Positions 45,347 to 58,671 of a stretch of 64,000 bases of DNA are shown here, piece by piece (the first letter of the stretch is position 1; each line of letters begins with the position of its first letter). The stretch lies in NCBI GenBank assembly GCA_025345505.1, contig JANVCC010000064.1, positions 4,449,693 through 4,513,692 on the forward strand, in the 5' to 3' direction. A program made the position numbers and the translations under genes. Below the pieces are notes generated by a model, which had not been told where the DNA came from, did no database searches, and saw only the letters and a list, made by a program, of their open reading frames with translations. The DNA comes from Todiramphus chloris collaris (taxonomy: Eukaryota; Chordata; Aves; Coraciiformes; Alcedinidae).

Positions 45347-47504
45347 GGACCCAATTATCATTCTGGGCAGGTCCCTCAATTCCAGAGAAGCAGCACATCC
45401 CCAGTGCCACAGCTGCCTTTGCTCCCGTGGGCAGAGGGAGAAGTGCTCTGCAGGACTTTCTGTGTCGAGGGCAGAATCTCCACCCCACACCCGTCTGCCT
45501 CGGTGACAGTTCCCAGTGCTGCCAGCGAATCTCCCCGCTCTTCCCTCTTCCACAGCATCCCCCCTTCCATCCCTCCCCAGTCTCTCTGGCACTCTCACCT
45601 CCCCAAGCCCTCGTCTCCTTTCCGCATCCTCTGGAGCTCAGCCACCTCCAGACACACGCCAGGAGGCAAGGGACTCGGTGGCCCCGATTCAGAAGTGGCC
45701 GTGCCCACTGCCCCCGGTCTGCAAGGTGGGTCCTCCCATAGTGCCCAGTACTAACCAGTAACCGCGCCAACGGACACCGGTTGCGTCCCACAGAATGAAG
45801 GCAGGAGGGTTTTTTTTGCTCTGGCTCAGCTTCAATGAGAGCATTTTTCCTGGAACAAGGGGCTGAATTCATCTGCTTGGTGCTGTCTGATCACGGTTTG
45901 TTGCCAGAGTAACAGAGGCGCTGGAGCTGCCAAGGCCACACTTCAGGGGAAGGAAGAGGCTGCTGCCTGGCACCCCGCTTGCCACCACCCTGCAGAGGGT
46001 CAGGGACAGGGGTAAAGGGTCCCCATGTCCCTCTGCGGGGTCAACTCAGCCCTGAAAGCTCCCACTGAGTGGGAAAGAGGAAAGTTCCCTGGAGATATGA
46101 AGTCAGCTCCTGGCATCTGCCGGACCGGTCGCTCCATCCCCCTGTGCACTGGGGATGCCACGCTGCCACTTCGCCAGTCCCTGCTCCAAGCCCACCCCTG
46201 GGACCCCGGCCAGAGTCTCTGACCTGACCAAATCACCCATCTACCCCTTGCTGCAGTCCCAGAGATTATAACTCAGGTTTTCCAAAGATTTTTTTTTTCC
46301 CCATTTGAGGGCCTGGACGTACAACTGAACAGGATGGCAGTAAGGACACCTGACAGGTTAACGCGTCAGCATTGAGAACAGTGAGAGCACACTTCAGTCT
46401 GAAATAAAACGCAACGATGTCTTTGGCTTTATACAGCAAAACCTGGCCTTAGGGATGCAGCAGACCAGCACAGCCTGAACAGAAGTGGTTTTCTTAAGAC
46501 AGGGAGGACATAATTTGTGCTTTGTACATTGAGAGTGCTAAGACAGAGAATGCAGTCTCTCCAGATCAAATAAAACACCCTGTGATTTTCCTTTTAAAGG
46601 GAGGACAAGTCAGAAGTTTCCCCAGCACACATCTGATCCTTAAGCTCTACAGTACACTCCGGCACTTGGCAGATCACCAGGTGACCCGTGCACTTCTCCC
46701 CTTTCCCTCTCCCCACGCTTACACATTTGTAAATTGGGGTTTTTTTCCCATCTGTAACCCCCCATTCAACTCCACCACTTATCTTTGTAGAGGGTCTGTA
46801 GATTGAGACAGCGAAAGGACACAAATAAATGCCCCCCAGTCTTCTCAGCACTCCTCTCACAGCACTACAAAGACAAGGAAAAACACTCCCAAGTCAAGTA
46901 ACTATAGCACGAGCAGGCTCAGCATCGCACGGCCAGAGCTCGCAGTCATCCCACACATGCAAATGAAGGCCACAGCCCTGCCGTAGCAGGGCTCTTAGAC
47001 CCCTCTGAGGATGAGCGAGCTCTGTCTCTCTGCTGATTCCCTCTCCCCACCTCTCTGAAGGCAGGGGACCCAGCCAACCCTGCCACGCACGCTGCCTTGC
47101 TCCCTTGCTGCCTCTTTTGCAATTTTAATTTCTCACCTTCCTAAACAGCGCAAGATTTATCATGCTCCAGTCAGAAATACTTAATTTTCCAAATGTATTT
47201 TTTCTCCTTCCAGGGCCCTGGAAGTCTTGAGGTATAACGTTTTCATATAACACCCATTCCAATTTGCATAAAACCTGCTCGAAAGAAAAGCACTGCACAT
47301 CACCAGGAGCAGAATCACTCCCGGCATGTAAAAGAAGGGGTGCAGGGGGGCAAAACCAGTTTATTCCTGTGGAGTTTGGTCCTGGAATGTGAGATCCAAG
47401 TCAAGATCTTTTCCACTTTATCACCACCATTATCCATGGATGGCAGAAGAACGTATCTCAAGTCCCTGACACGGATGCCTCTACTTGTTGCTTAAAGTTT
47501 GGCC

Positions 47505-47580
47505 CGTGTTCCAGAGGTTAATACGACTTGCCCGAGGTCTCTGGCAGAGGTATGAATTAAACTGAAGTTTGTAGTAGCCC
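47505..47580 (-). mobile_element. MIR-like ancient SINE relic
   Basis: The + strand has cagaggttaatacgacttgc, cgaggtctctggcagaggta and tgaattaaactgaag. It follows the antisense MIR/CORE order gaggttaagtgacttgccc, aaggtcacac, ggcagagc and gaattcaaacc. Confidence 0.55.
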
Positions 47581-47859
47581 AAGGCTGCTGTTCCTGTATG
47601 ATCACCAGTACCTGGCACAGACTCTTTGGTGGTCAGAGGGCTAAAAATAAGGTACTAAGAGAAAGCAAGGTAACCCCAACGTGCCTGCCTCCAGGAGTCC
47701 GGACCAGCCCAGCAGAGGTTAAGCCTGGGGAGAAAGGCACTCACTGCCCTGCCCACCACTGAGGCAGTTCAGGATGCTGCGACTCTGATGAAGGAACTGT
47801 GGGAAACAGGGAGCAAATGAAGAGCTCTGCGAGTCCCCCCCGTCTATCCAACAAGCTCA

Positions 47860-48060
47860 ATCCTTCCAAGCCATTTGTCTAATCTGTTCTTTAAAATCTC
47901 CAGTGACAGATACTCTGCAAACTCCCTTAGCAATCTATTTTAGTGCTTCACTATTTTTACTGTTCAACAATGTTTCCTGATGTCCAGCCTCAATTTTTCT
48001 TGCTGCAATTTACGCTGTTGAGAAGAGTTCATTCCCTTTCTTTGAGATTGTTTCTCTTTG
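47860..48060 (-). mobile_element. Ancient CR1/L3-like LINE relic
   Basis: The + strand carries tttagtgcttcactattttt, then aacaatgtttcctgatgtcc and agcctcaatttttcttgctg with caatttacgctgtt. These correspond to the antisense 3' region of CR1-type LINEs (tgcttcaccacc, aatttttcctaatatccaacct, cttgctgcaatttaagcc). It is clearly more diverged than the young CR1 copies in this window. Confidence 0.68.
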
Positions 48061-51000
48061 ATTCCTGTGGGCATGTGTTCAGCGCCGAGATGGCCGCAGG
48101 TTTCCATACTTTAATAAATCAAACATTACAGAACAGAACTGATGGGCCATCTTATTTGAACTGCCCTCTGCAAGTCCGGCTCAGAAATTTGCTGTCATTG
48201 TATCGCCATCCAAGCCCATGCATATGGCACAGCTAAAGCAACAGCACAAATGGGAGCTCTGGGTATTAGGTTCAAACAGGCAACCAAAATTGAAACCCTT
48301 AGAGACAGCCACTCTCTAAAGGCACTGGCCTGATTTTCCCTTAGGCACTGGCCACAGAGAAGGCAGACCCTGGTACTCAGATCAGGATACCCAAAGAATC
48401 AGTTCCTGTTTCAGACAAGCTAATTACCTTCAGAGATGGAACAGTTGAGGGGTTATTTTTTGTGCCCAAACTGCAGATGTTGGGAGTTCAGCCTGAAGCT
48501 CCCAACTTTGAAGCACTGGCTCGTGGCCTTGGAAAAGCAGAAGGAGAGGGAAGTGGGGCTGTGCCAGATAGCTGGGACCTAGCAAGTGCCCACCAGGGCC
48601 CAGGCAACACAAGCTAGTTTTTAAACAAAATAATAGGTGGCAAAAAAAAAAAAAAAATCAGAGCATGCTGGGAAGGGAAAGAAGGATAAGCAAAGCTCAC
48701 CGAGTAACCACAGTGCAAATGAGCTGGGCACAGTCTCAGACCTGTTGCTGAAGCAGAGCTGCTGAGCAGCATCTCTGCTCCTGACTCCTCCTTACACAGA
48801 GAGATTCTCCTTGTTGATCCAGCTCTGTGCCCCTTTCCTTCTTCACAGACTCCGCTCTCAAAGGGATGTGACTCCACTGGCCATGACTATACTCCAGCCC
48901 CATGTCTGGGGCCAACTTTGACAGTTTGGAGTGTCGTCGTGCACGGAGCCTGGCTTCTTTCTGCCATCCTTCCTACTTCACCACTGCTCATTTGTAGCAG
49001 GCTCCCAGCAACCATCCCTATGCCACGCTTTAGGGACAGTGAGGACACCCACCAGGTCCCTGCAGCAGACACCAAGCACTCTGCTTTTGGACATTATCTG
49101 CTACTCCCAGACCTGTCAGTCCTGCCTTTTCCTGCCTGGCTTTCATCCACCCAGCACAGCAAGGACCACGGGACTCAAGAGCTTACCTTCACAGATAGGA
49201 AAAGGAAAGGAGGCAGCAAAGGGTCCTCCCCACTTTCTGTGCTGGAGGTTTGCTTTCACACTCATACGCTAAACGCCTCGCCAACACCTTGACTGCAAAT
49301 AGCCAGAATCCAGATAGATTCCTCCATTATATTACCTTCCTCCTCTTTTTCATTCTTTCACACTACTTTATAATATTGTTACACCCTTTGTGTTGCTTCT
49401 TTATCTCTCCTCAGTTCGTGCAGCCTTCTTTTCTCCTTCTTGCCCAAGAAGGATGGGACAGCAGGTCCTAACTAATCACCCCAGACATTAACAACTGCAT
49501 ATGCGATTGGTTGCAAGCCCTGCTTCCCTGATGAATTCCACCCTGTGCTTCTGCGGGCTGTATCCATTTGTTCCCTGCCTTTTGCTCCCAGATCCCATAA
49601 AGAACTTCTCCCTGTCATCATTAGGGCTGGTGCCGTTTCGTGTTCCCTGACTAACTGCTCCTGGTGGCTCCACGTGACTCTGTGCCTTCTAAAATAAGTC
49701 CATGTGACTTCGTTTCAGTTGCAACATAACAATACCCCAAATAGAAAACATTTTTGAGCTGAGGGAGTGGATGCACAACATGAAAACACACACACAGCTC
49801 GTTCTGCTGGACCAGACAGGTAATGCAGACACACCAGCCAAGCCACACGTGCTCCCTGTTGTTTCAATTAAGTAGACACATCTACACCTAGGGGGGAAAA
49901 AAAAAGTCAACGCATACACGGCAGCTGGCTTCATAATTCTCATCCACAGAAAACCATTTCCCCAATAATTAGAGGTTTCAGATGCTCTAATAAAGCTAAC
50001 ACAAGTCTCACCCACAGGGCAAAGTTCAGTAACAGAATCTGGGGGGAAAAAAGAAGAAACCAAAACTGTGCAGTGTATTAAAACTCCAAACCCAGTCATC
50101 TCAGCGGGAACATCCGAGTACACACGACAACAGCTTCCTTTACTTTTTAAAAAGTCATCTCAATCTGTTTTCCACTGCTTTTTTTTTTTTCAAAAGGATA
50201 GGGAGCATATTTGAAATTTTTAACAGGAATTAAGTAATGGCTGCTTATCCAAAGCTGTTTCCACATCCCCAATTATTTGCAATTAAAGGTGACATAGGAT
50301 CATACGGATCCAAATGTGCAGAGAAAACATCCATTATGAAAATACATATTCATTAAAAGTATGGCACCAACTCGGCAACGAAGCAGCAACGACTCAACCG
50401 TCCCCAGCACAGGGGTAGGGTCCCACATTTGACCTTGCCAAAATGTTCACCGTGGCCATTGCTAAACAGAAAACACCAGCAGAGTTTGCATTCACTGATC
50501 CCAAACGGGCAGGGAGAACGTCTGGTGACACCAAACACATCCCAGTGGCCATAGGTTGATAACGACCCGGACTGAAAGGCTAGTTGCTGATAGGTTCAAT
50601 GCTTCAGATTTTCATCCCTTTACCAAGAAAGAGAGTGATTTCTTCACCAGATTGGAGCTCTTCGTTAACACCCCAGCAAGGGAACTAAAAAGGAACCAGA
50701 AACCTTATTGCCATCGCTCCAGGAAAAAGCGGCACGTTTTTCTCAACCCCCTGCCATCCATGGTAACTGGAACGGTCCCATAAAGCAGAGCTCCCTCTGG
50801 GTCAGGAGCTCCCAGGATGTAACAGGGATGGCAGGTTACCAGGGGTTGCACTCCGAGCAGAGAGAGCAGCACGCCACATCCACGCTGGAGACACCCAGCA
50901 CTTGTGAATCATCCCCCCCCGGCTGGGTGTGTGGGGAGGAGAAGAGTCACAACTTCTCAGCTTGCAGCTTCCCAACGGAAGCACCAACTCTTCAGGATCG

Positions 51001-52200
51001 ATTTTTGGTGGTGAGAAAGTAGGGAGGAGAAAAAAAAAAATGAAATTAAAAAAAAAAGCCCCTGTTAACCCAGCTTGAGTCTCCACTCCATAAAAGGGCT
51101 GCAGCAAAACTCTTCATTAGTCATGGCTGGCAACCTTGAAAGGCATAAAAGGCACCAATGACTAATGCAACACTATAAAAACATAACAACCTCAATAATG
51201 GGAAAATCAAAACCCAGCACAAATCCTCCACGTAAACAAACCTATGGAAAGGGGAACGCTGGAGCCAAGGTACGGAGCTCAAAATCCCATCTGTGTAACT
51301 GCATTTTTTGAGCATTTCGTCTGAAGTGCTGCTCTACACACCAGCTTGGAAACGGTGGGTTTCTAGCCCTGACAGATGCACAACAGCATCGATACAACCA
51401 TCATCTCCATCGTCTTGGGAATCCCTTCTAAACACTGCCATTCCAAGAAGCAGGTGAGGGGTAGTGGCTCTATCTAGCATATGTGACAGCTTTAAAAGCT
51501 GCGTTTATGCAAGTAAATGGAGCATATCAGCTGCACTGGATTAACACCAGCGCCTGCAAATGGGACTCGGATATTTTTTGTCGCTGCGACTGGAAATTTG
51601 CTCAACGTACACTCAAGGAGAAAACTGCTTCCAGTTGTACTTTCTGAACAGCATTTCCACCTCCTGCAGCATCAATCCGTTTTCATTTGCCGCGTTCCAG
51701 GAGCGCAGCCCCGGGCTTTGCATGAGGAGAGAAGCGAGGAGGGGCTTTCCAGTAGGGTGCTCCCCACCAAACAACCAGCAACTCCACCAGCACGACTCAA
51801 ACTGCTGTAATTCTCAGCAGGATGGACCCTGTGGACCACTGCTAGCGATGCACCAATCCCATCAATTACCTCAGCTATGGGCTGTAAAGGGCTTCAAGCC
51901 AAAGCTGATACATCATTCAACTCATGATTTCTGACATCCTGCTAAAAGCCAGTTTGCACCTTCATTTTAACAGGCTGATGGTAAACAAGATTCTGGTTCT
52001 TTGTGGCCCTGAAGAAAAGTTTATGGCTGCACGCTGCCAAAAACTGAACAGGGGAAGTGAATAATACAAATAAAATAATAAAAAAGAGACGGCGCTGTTT
52101 TCCTTGAAGCATTAACCTCCCTGACACAGGTTTCCTTCCGGCCTCACCAAGCTCGCTGCCCTATCTGCCTTTCCATGCTAGGGCCATCTCAGCCCACTGG
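48061..52200. other. Unique sequence, no gene seen
   Basis: About 4.1 kb with A runs near 48643-48657 and 51030-51056. A modest GC-rich patch lies near 51690-51760. No exon or RNA gene is supportable. Confidence 0.45.
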
Positions 52201-52202
52201 AG

Positions 52203-52260
52203 CCCAGTGCAGACCCAGCCCTGGCACGGCACAGCCCTGGCACAGCCCTGGCACAGCCCA
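52203..52260. repeat. 11-bp minisatellite-like repeat
   Basis: The unit gccctggcaca repeats about three times with one variant copy (ggcacggcaca). Confidence 0.85.
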
Positions 52261-52951
52261 TCCCACCCGACCTTCCTGCCATGGCACTTTCCCAATCCAG
52301 GCTGACATCGGGACGTGACCACAGAGCGGGGAGCAGACGGGCACCAGGGTACAGCCTGGGGTGAAGAAGGCTGAATTTAATGCTTGTTTCCAAGCTGATT
52401 CACTTTTTCAGGGCCTTTTTTGGGAAGTGGCAGCACATTCTGCAGCCCAGGTCATCTCATACAAGGAGCTGTTCTCTGGGAGCACCAATCCACATCCGTG
52501 CTGACCAAGCTCATCGATGTGCAACAGCGAAAGACGGCGCTGTGAGTGCCCCTCCTGAGCAGTAACTTTGCATCATTTTCCAGCATCTCTCCCTACCCTT
52601 CAGCCTCTGGAGGAAGACCATGAAGAGGGAGCCTAAAGTTTGGTGCAGTGGAAGGAGAAGCTGGAGAAACATCACCGCGAGGAAGGATTTAGGGGTCCAC
52701 TGTCCTGTAAGGAGCCCCCTTTCCTTGCTTGTGACTGCGGAAGGGTTGAAGGAAGATGCCAGCAGGATGGACAGAGCCACTGCCTGTAGCATCGCTCTCA
52801 GACACGCTGGCAAAGCTCTGCAAGCCCCGACACACTGCAAGGGAGGAAAGTCATCAGCACCCCACCTTTGAAGCTGGAGAGGGAAGGAGAGCCACCAAGA
52901 AGGACACAGGGACTCTGAGGACCAGCCAGCAGCAAACCAACCATTCCTTAG

Positions 52952-52972
52952 CTCAGCACCTGTGACAAAGTC
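52952..52972 (+). promoter_or_regulatory. RE1/NRSE-like motif (possible REST site)
   Basis: The sequence ctcagcacctgtgacaaagtc matches the left half of the RE1 consensus (TCAGCACC) exactly and most of the right half core (G-ACA) at the right spacing. The terminal GCGCC part is degraded. REST silences many neuronal genes outside neurons, so a site in the GRIK4 5' region would make sense, but this match is imperfect. Confidence 0.25.
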
Positions 52973-55329
52973 CCCAGCAGCCCAGGGTGGCCAGAGCCAT
53001 CACTGCTGCTCATACTGACATTAATAGTGCAGAAATCATCAGGGAGGCTGACCAGGTAATCCCCAGTCCCTCTAAGATTATATGCTCATGAAATTAAAGG
53101 AGGCTAAGCCAAAAACAGTATTTGAGGGAAGTTCTTCTTCCCCAAGAGAGCTTTTCCATAGAACTTAATTGACTCTCACGTACATATATTAACAGAACAC
53201 CTTTATTAAGTCGGTTTCCTACTCCTGAATGCCACCTGTAGATAGCTCTTAACTTGTGCTATCCTCCCAACTTTGTAATAGCTGGAATAAACCCTGTAGG
53301 ATTTTCCTCTTGACAGGATAATATACCCAGAGACTTAAGAGCTATAGAGTGAGTTCTTATACAACGTGGTAATTGACTCAGTCTCCAAAGGATAAACATG
53401 TCAAGATACAAAATCCATTTTTTTCTTACCAATGCAATGAAGATGTGATTGAAAATGTCGTGTTCTGGATATATGAGCAATATTCTCATAACTCATCATC
53501 TAAAATAAATTGTTCTATCATTTGTACTAGTTAGAAGATATTCCAAGTCAGACAAGCTGAAAGCAGGAGTTTAAACATACTTAGCATGGCAGAAAGAATA
53601 TTAATTTCCACCCTTCTCCCCCTTATAAATGTTAAATCACAGCCTCTCACCTAGGGTTAATTAGCCTCCCAAAAGTGCTCGAGTCCAGCATGCACAGAGC
53701 AGAAAGAGCTTAAGGACCTGCCCATGGCTTCAGGAAAGCCCACTACAAATCTTGAAGATTTCCTGCAAAATCTGGCAGAGGAGCAGTAATTGAATATGCA
53801 GAGCTGCACCATGTTATGCCACGAGTCTCATTCTTTGAGAAAAAAATGCAATTACTTCTGACACGTTGGATCACACAGTGGATACAGAAGAGCAGCATCA
53901 TTTAGTGCAGGGGATTACTGGAATGTGCTGCCAGCTCCTCCGTCTTCTGTTACAGAAGTACTCCGAGGACTCAAGGACTCGTGGATCCGGATGCTACGTC
54001 AAACTCTGCTGCATCTGCCCGGCCCCGCTGCCAACGAGCTGGGCAAGGGCTCAGCCAAGCTCCTGCACCAGCCCTTGCCTTGGCTCCCCAGTGCATCTCT
54101 CTGCCCACACCTGCACTCTCACCACCTCCCCAGGGAGCCTGAAGGGCTTCGCTGAAGTGCTGGCAAAGCCTCCAGTGAAAAGCATGACCTGAACACACGG
54201 GTGGCCTCATTGCTACGTACCCAGCACCCTGAAGGGCTTGGCCACGCCTGCCCGACTACGGAGCCACAGGACGCCACGGCAGACTCGGTTCCAGTTTTTC
54301 TTTTCCCTCCCACTCCCGTAAAACACTATTTGCTTCCATAATTGAACCTTCAGCAACGAAGAACCTCTAATGAATGAAGCCATTTCTGGAGGAATTTGGA
54401 CCCTAAATCCATGCAGACAACAGCCCTTGAATTGAGTTCAAATGCATCCCCTGCTTAAATTTTTCTCTCAGGCTATTCAGCAGCCCTGAAGTATTAGGTG
54501 CATTAAAGCTACTTGGGAGAGAACACGGATGACACGCAGGCTAAGATCACTCCAAAGAGGAGAAGATGATGCTAATTATACCACTGGTAAAACAGAACCC
54601 CTGGAGGGGAAAAAAAAAAGAAGGGCCAAGAGAGTTAACTGGTGCAAGAGAAGCTATGCTCTATAATCAGTGGTAGGTCGTCCTGCCTGAAAGAAGAGTA
54701 ACAGATTACATCAAGGTAGTGACAGACAATCAATGAACACTCAATTAACAATTACAATATTACTAACTTAAGCAAAACGTGGTTTTTGCAAATGGGAACC
54801 TCTCCCCTGTCCTGATACAACACTGATTTCATTTTCTTCCGTGCAGCAAACACCAAACATTGCAAGAAAAAAACACCGTGGATGCCAGCGTCTGAAAGGA
54901 AATACCCTTTGATTCTGCAAAGGGCAGGGTCAGAGGGGTGGAAGGAGACAAGACAAGGCTGCAGGGTGACCCCCTGGCAAGACCTTCCATCTAGGAGGTG
55001 GAGGCAGCAGAGTTCTCCAAGAGGGCACTGGCTCAAGAGCCTGGAGATGCAGACTCGCCAGCCTCCCTGCCCCAAAAGAAAAAAAAAAAATTCAGAAAAA
55101 GGTAAGAGGTTCATGATGTAACTGAAAGATTTGAAGAACAATAATGACCATTTTGAGAATCTCGTTTTACTTGTTATTGATTGATTCCGGGTTTGCCCAC
55201 ACCGACTCTCCACAGCCTGCAGCTGACCTAAAAGGACTCCACAAGATGTATTATTTCAATTTTAAACCGGCAAATGTACCAAGACCTGGGTAATTTGCTC
55301 TTCTGCTTAAATATAAAGCTGTACAAAAA
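52973..55329. other. Unique sequence, no gene seen
   Basis: AT-rich between 53060 and 53660, GC-richer after that. An A run lies at 55080-55090. No recognisable features. Confidence 0.45.
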
Positions 55330-55700
55330 TAAAACATTCCTTTTCTCATCTGAATTTATCTAGCTTGAGCACCCAGCCGCAGAGCCATGTCCTGCCTTCG
55401 TCCCTTTGGCGAGCAAAAGTCTCTTCCCCTGGTTAAGTACTTACAGACAATAATCACATCAACCCTTAGCCTTCTCTTTGTTAAAAGAAACAGATTGAGC
55501 TTCAGTCTCTCTCTCCAGCATGCTTTACAAACCTCACATCATCCTTGTAGCTCTTCTCTTATCTCTCCAGTTTGCCAACATCATTTTTAAGGTATAGATA
55601 CCATGACTGCACAGAATGCTCTTCCTACATGTATTCATTATTTCTTTGCTTAGACAGCCAAAGATAGCATTAACGCTCCTGAGAATTCAGAACGCAGCAC
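55330..55700 (-). mobile_element. Ancient L3/CR1-like LINE relic
   Basis: The + strand reads gagccatgtcctgccttcg, aaaagtctcttcccctggtt, aagtacttacagacaataat, cacatcaacccttagccttc, aaagaaacagattgagcttc, catccttgtagctcttctc, tctccagtttgccaacatc and cagccaaagatagcattaac. This is the ordered antisense series of L3/CR1 ORF2-3' sequence (taggtacttatagactg..atcaagtcacc, cttctctttg..taaac, tcgtagctcttctctg, tccaatttgtcaacatc). It is old and internally eroded. Confidence 0.72.
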
Positions 55701-55894
55701 CAGACCAGCTAGTTATTGATAAGATAATGAAATTAAGCTCCAGCCTCTCACCTTGGCTCCCAGGGGTGCCTGTCTCAGAGTGTGGGTTTTACTCCCCGCT
55801 CTCGTTAATGCGGATTAGTAAATCATCGCACGCCAGCCGTGCCACTGGCGCCTTTACCCACCTTCCCCTAGAAATGCAAGATGGTAACTCGACT

Positions 55895-56050
55895 AAACCT
55901 CACGCCCTGTCTCAAAGCCTCCCATCCGTCACAGCACGGGGACGTGGGTTACCTCGGCTCGGACGCGGCAGGTCGCTGGCTACGCTGCAGACATCCCAAA
56001 AGCAGAGCCATCCACGAGTGACCCTCGCCTGCTGGCAGGAGCCCGGGCAG
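55895..56050 (-). promoter_or_regulatory. CpG-enriched patch with a donor-like site
   Basis: About ten CpGs lie between 55903 and 55995 (cggctcggacgcggcagg). On the minus strand CCGAG|GTAACC could be a splice donor with last exon base 55953, and TCTGCAG upstream near 55985-55991 could be an acceptor. It is only a weak exon candidate. Confidence 0.2.
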
Positions 56051-56689
56051 AACCAGGGAGCTCATTGCCCACGCACAGCCACGGGTCCCAAGCTGGGCTT
56101 TGTGCTACTGCAGCAAAGCCAGCTCCCAGGAGCCAAACGAGCCCCCTCAGCCAAAGCCAAGCAGTGCCAGTCTATCTGTGCTCCAGACTCCTGCCAGGAT
56201 AAATCTACCACACGAGGACTAGGGCATCTCGCACCCCGTCCAACAGGACTCTCCTACGATGCAGCGCTGCTTCAGATGTAGCTCAAGATGTATCTCAGCT
56301 CTTCCTTCTGGAGACAGGCTCGTGCTCCTCCGACACCCACTGGACACGGAGCCAGGGTCTTGGAGAGCCAGCAAAGCCCCTCTCCCCACGAGGCACGTTT
56401 TGGGCAGTGCTGCCAGCACGGTGCAGACTCAGGCCATGGAACTGGCATCCGATGCCAGATGGAAATTGCAAACTCACCCAGCGTTTGCAGGGATCTGGAC
56501 CCAGGGATTTGCTTTAAGAAGCTTTTTTTTCCTCCCTAACCCCAGCCCTACCAGTTGGAAGCTAATATGTCTGGATTTTTCACCAACAGTCAGAAAAAAA
56601 TTTGTCACAGAAAATGTGCAAGCACTGACATCTTAAGACAAAAAAGATGCAGATTTCTCAACTGTTCACAGCACATTATGGAAATACAT

Positions 56690-56960
56690 TCTTAGGGACT
56701 ATTAAATATGGGGATTATTGACTAGATGAGCAGCAGCTCAATGGACTAGCTTGCAAATATGTCTTTAGACAATTCTTAAAATGCAGATTAATTATCTAAC
56801 AGACCAGAACATTTTTTTTTTTTCCTACAGACTTTCTAATGATCTGTTGCATAAACAAACATCAAGACAGTTTTGTTTGCATTTGAGTTGGCTGTGATGT
56901 TCTTCAATAACTAAACGCTGACGGAGGAGACTTAAATCTTATTTAACACTCAGCAGGAAC
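56690..56960. promoter_or_regulatory. Candidate conserved noncoding element
   Basis: An AT-rich, repeat-poor block with ttaaatatggggattattg, agattaattatctaac, ttgcataaacaaacatc and ttttgtttgcatttgag. These are homeodomain-, forkhead- and octamer-like phrases around a T12 run. It is judged by composition only. Confidence 0.22.
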
Positions 56961-58296
56961 AGAACAAAAGGCGTGTCAATCCGAATCACCAAAAGAGAAG
57001 TCTCCTTAAAGACCCTTGGAAAGTCCAACCACCATAACACCAAAGTGCCCTCTTTCCTTCAGACATCTCATATACCATCTCCACCAAACCTCAGATATAC
57101 TACCTAGGATTAAATTCTTCCCATGTTTATGCCATGGGGGTTTCCTTCGAGAGACTACAATGCTGATATCCAACATTTAACAACTAATATTCCCACCAAC
57201 TCGCCTTTAAAGATAACATTATACCACAGAAATATTATTCAGGGCTCTCTGCAGACTCAGGGAAACATCACCACTGCCCAGCCACGTTCAGAACATCTGT
57301 ACAGAACCAGGAGGCTGAAGCTGTGGGAACCATTCCACGGAGCTCTGCTGCTGCCCTCGCCCATTAATTCCCATGCCATGATTCGAACACTGAAGTTGGA
57401 ATTTAAAAATCCCATCTTGATTTGAAATTTGTCATTGATAGAGGATTGAGCACAGCGGTCATTTGCTCAGTAAGGGTAATTAATTAACATGCTCTTTGTA
57501 GACTGCTTCCAGCTACCCAATTTCTCTAGGCCTTTTCTGATAGGTTAAAATGGATATCAAAACCAATGCAAAGCAAGTGTGAAACATTATTATTCCACCT
57601 TCACACCCACTTTCCCTTGGTGTGAACAATAATGCAAACTGCAAGACAGTGATGAATTGGACCTGGAGAAGACCAGATGCTCTGGGAACAGTAGCACGGT
57701 CTCTGCCCCAAACATTTTTCAGTCTAAAAAGAGATGTGATAACCCGCTTTCAAAGCTGTCCACGCACACATACAATCTCTTAGCACCAGATGTTACCAGA
57801 TCACACACGATGTGGAGCAAAACTGGAAAATAAGCAGAGACCAAACAAGCAAACAGAGAGGGCACGCAGTGAGTGCGAGTAGTAATTCTGATCAACATTT
57901 TTTGGATGAAAAAAAGCTGTTTTGACACATAACAGTTTGCAGATCAGCACTGGGTTCAATGAACTGCACACAACCAGCACTTGACCGCGCTAGCATCTTT
58001 GCTCTGCCCGTGGCATGGTTGCCTCCCAGCCTTGCCACTTCACCCGAGACGAGCCACATGAAGAGCGACTCTATCAGACACAGCAACTTGCTGCTTCATC
58101 ACTGTCTACAAAGGGAAAGAACGGGGCTGATGCCCACCATGAACCCCACTGCAGACTCCGTGACAACCAGCCCTGCAGTCCCTCTGCCTCTGAGCAGGGC
58201 AAGAGAGCCATTAGAAAAACCCCTCGGCATCAAAACACAAAGCACTCTTCAGAAAGATGTCAGCTTCCACCATTGAACCAAAAACTCCCAAGTTTT

Positions 58297-58319
58297 AAAA
58301 AAAAAAAAAAAAAAAAAAA
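58297..58319. repeat. Poly(A) run (A23)
   Basis: Twenty-three A, the longest homopolymer in the window. No retroposed gene is recognisable next to it. Confidence 0.95.
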
Positions 58320-58655
58320 GATTTTCAAAAAAGCTAAAGCTGAACAAAATGCTGCAGGGATTGCCAACAATCCATCCCCTCCTGGTCAGGCCCAGACTAT
58401 CTTTGATATCAGAGTCAGATGTCCATGTAGGAAGGGGCCAGGATAAGGGTGCAGAGCCACAATCACACAGAAAAAGCTCATTTTCTATGGAAGCAAGCAA
58501 GGTGCAATCACCCAGTCGGCCAGCCTGCGATGGTAACGACCTCAACCACTTGGCTAGAGCCACAGGCAGGACCCACAGCGGTGGGTCCTCTCCCAACCAA
58601 CGTTCCACTGCACAGAAAGGGCTGTTCACCACCAGCCATCCTCCCCCCCACCTCG

Positions 58656-58671
58656 ACACACACACACACAC
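58656..58671. repeat. (AC)8 microsatellite
   Basis: Eight AC units. Confidence 0.9.

Larger units (their letters stand above)
39611..47504. other. Unique sequence, no gene seen
   Basis: About 7.9 kb with no supportable exon. It holds a 15-bp duplication at 40096-40125, the homopurine tract 41045-41091, poly(A) runs at 41634-41648 and 45215-45233, and an (AAAAT)n patch at 45322-45346. The minus-strand frame 45312-45872 (186 codons) is GC-biased and unrecognised. Confidence 0.45.

Noticed and set aside
45312-45872. 186-codon minus-strand frame near poly(A)-rich DNA as a retroposed gene
   Set aside because: The A-rich run sits on the wrong side or strand for a tail, and no parent gene can be recognised.
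55616-56281. 221-codon + strand frame
   Set aside because: It begins inside an ancient L3/CR1 relic and runs on through a GC-rich patch; no known protein similarity is visible.
45215-58319. Poly(A) runs at 45215 and 58297 as ends of processed pseudogenes or SINEs
   Set aside because: No retroposed body or target-site duplication is visible next to either run.
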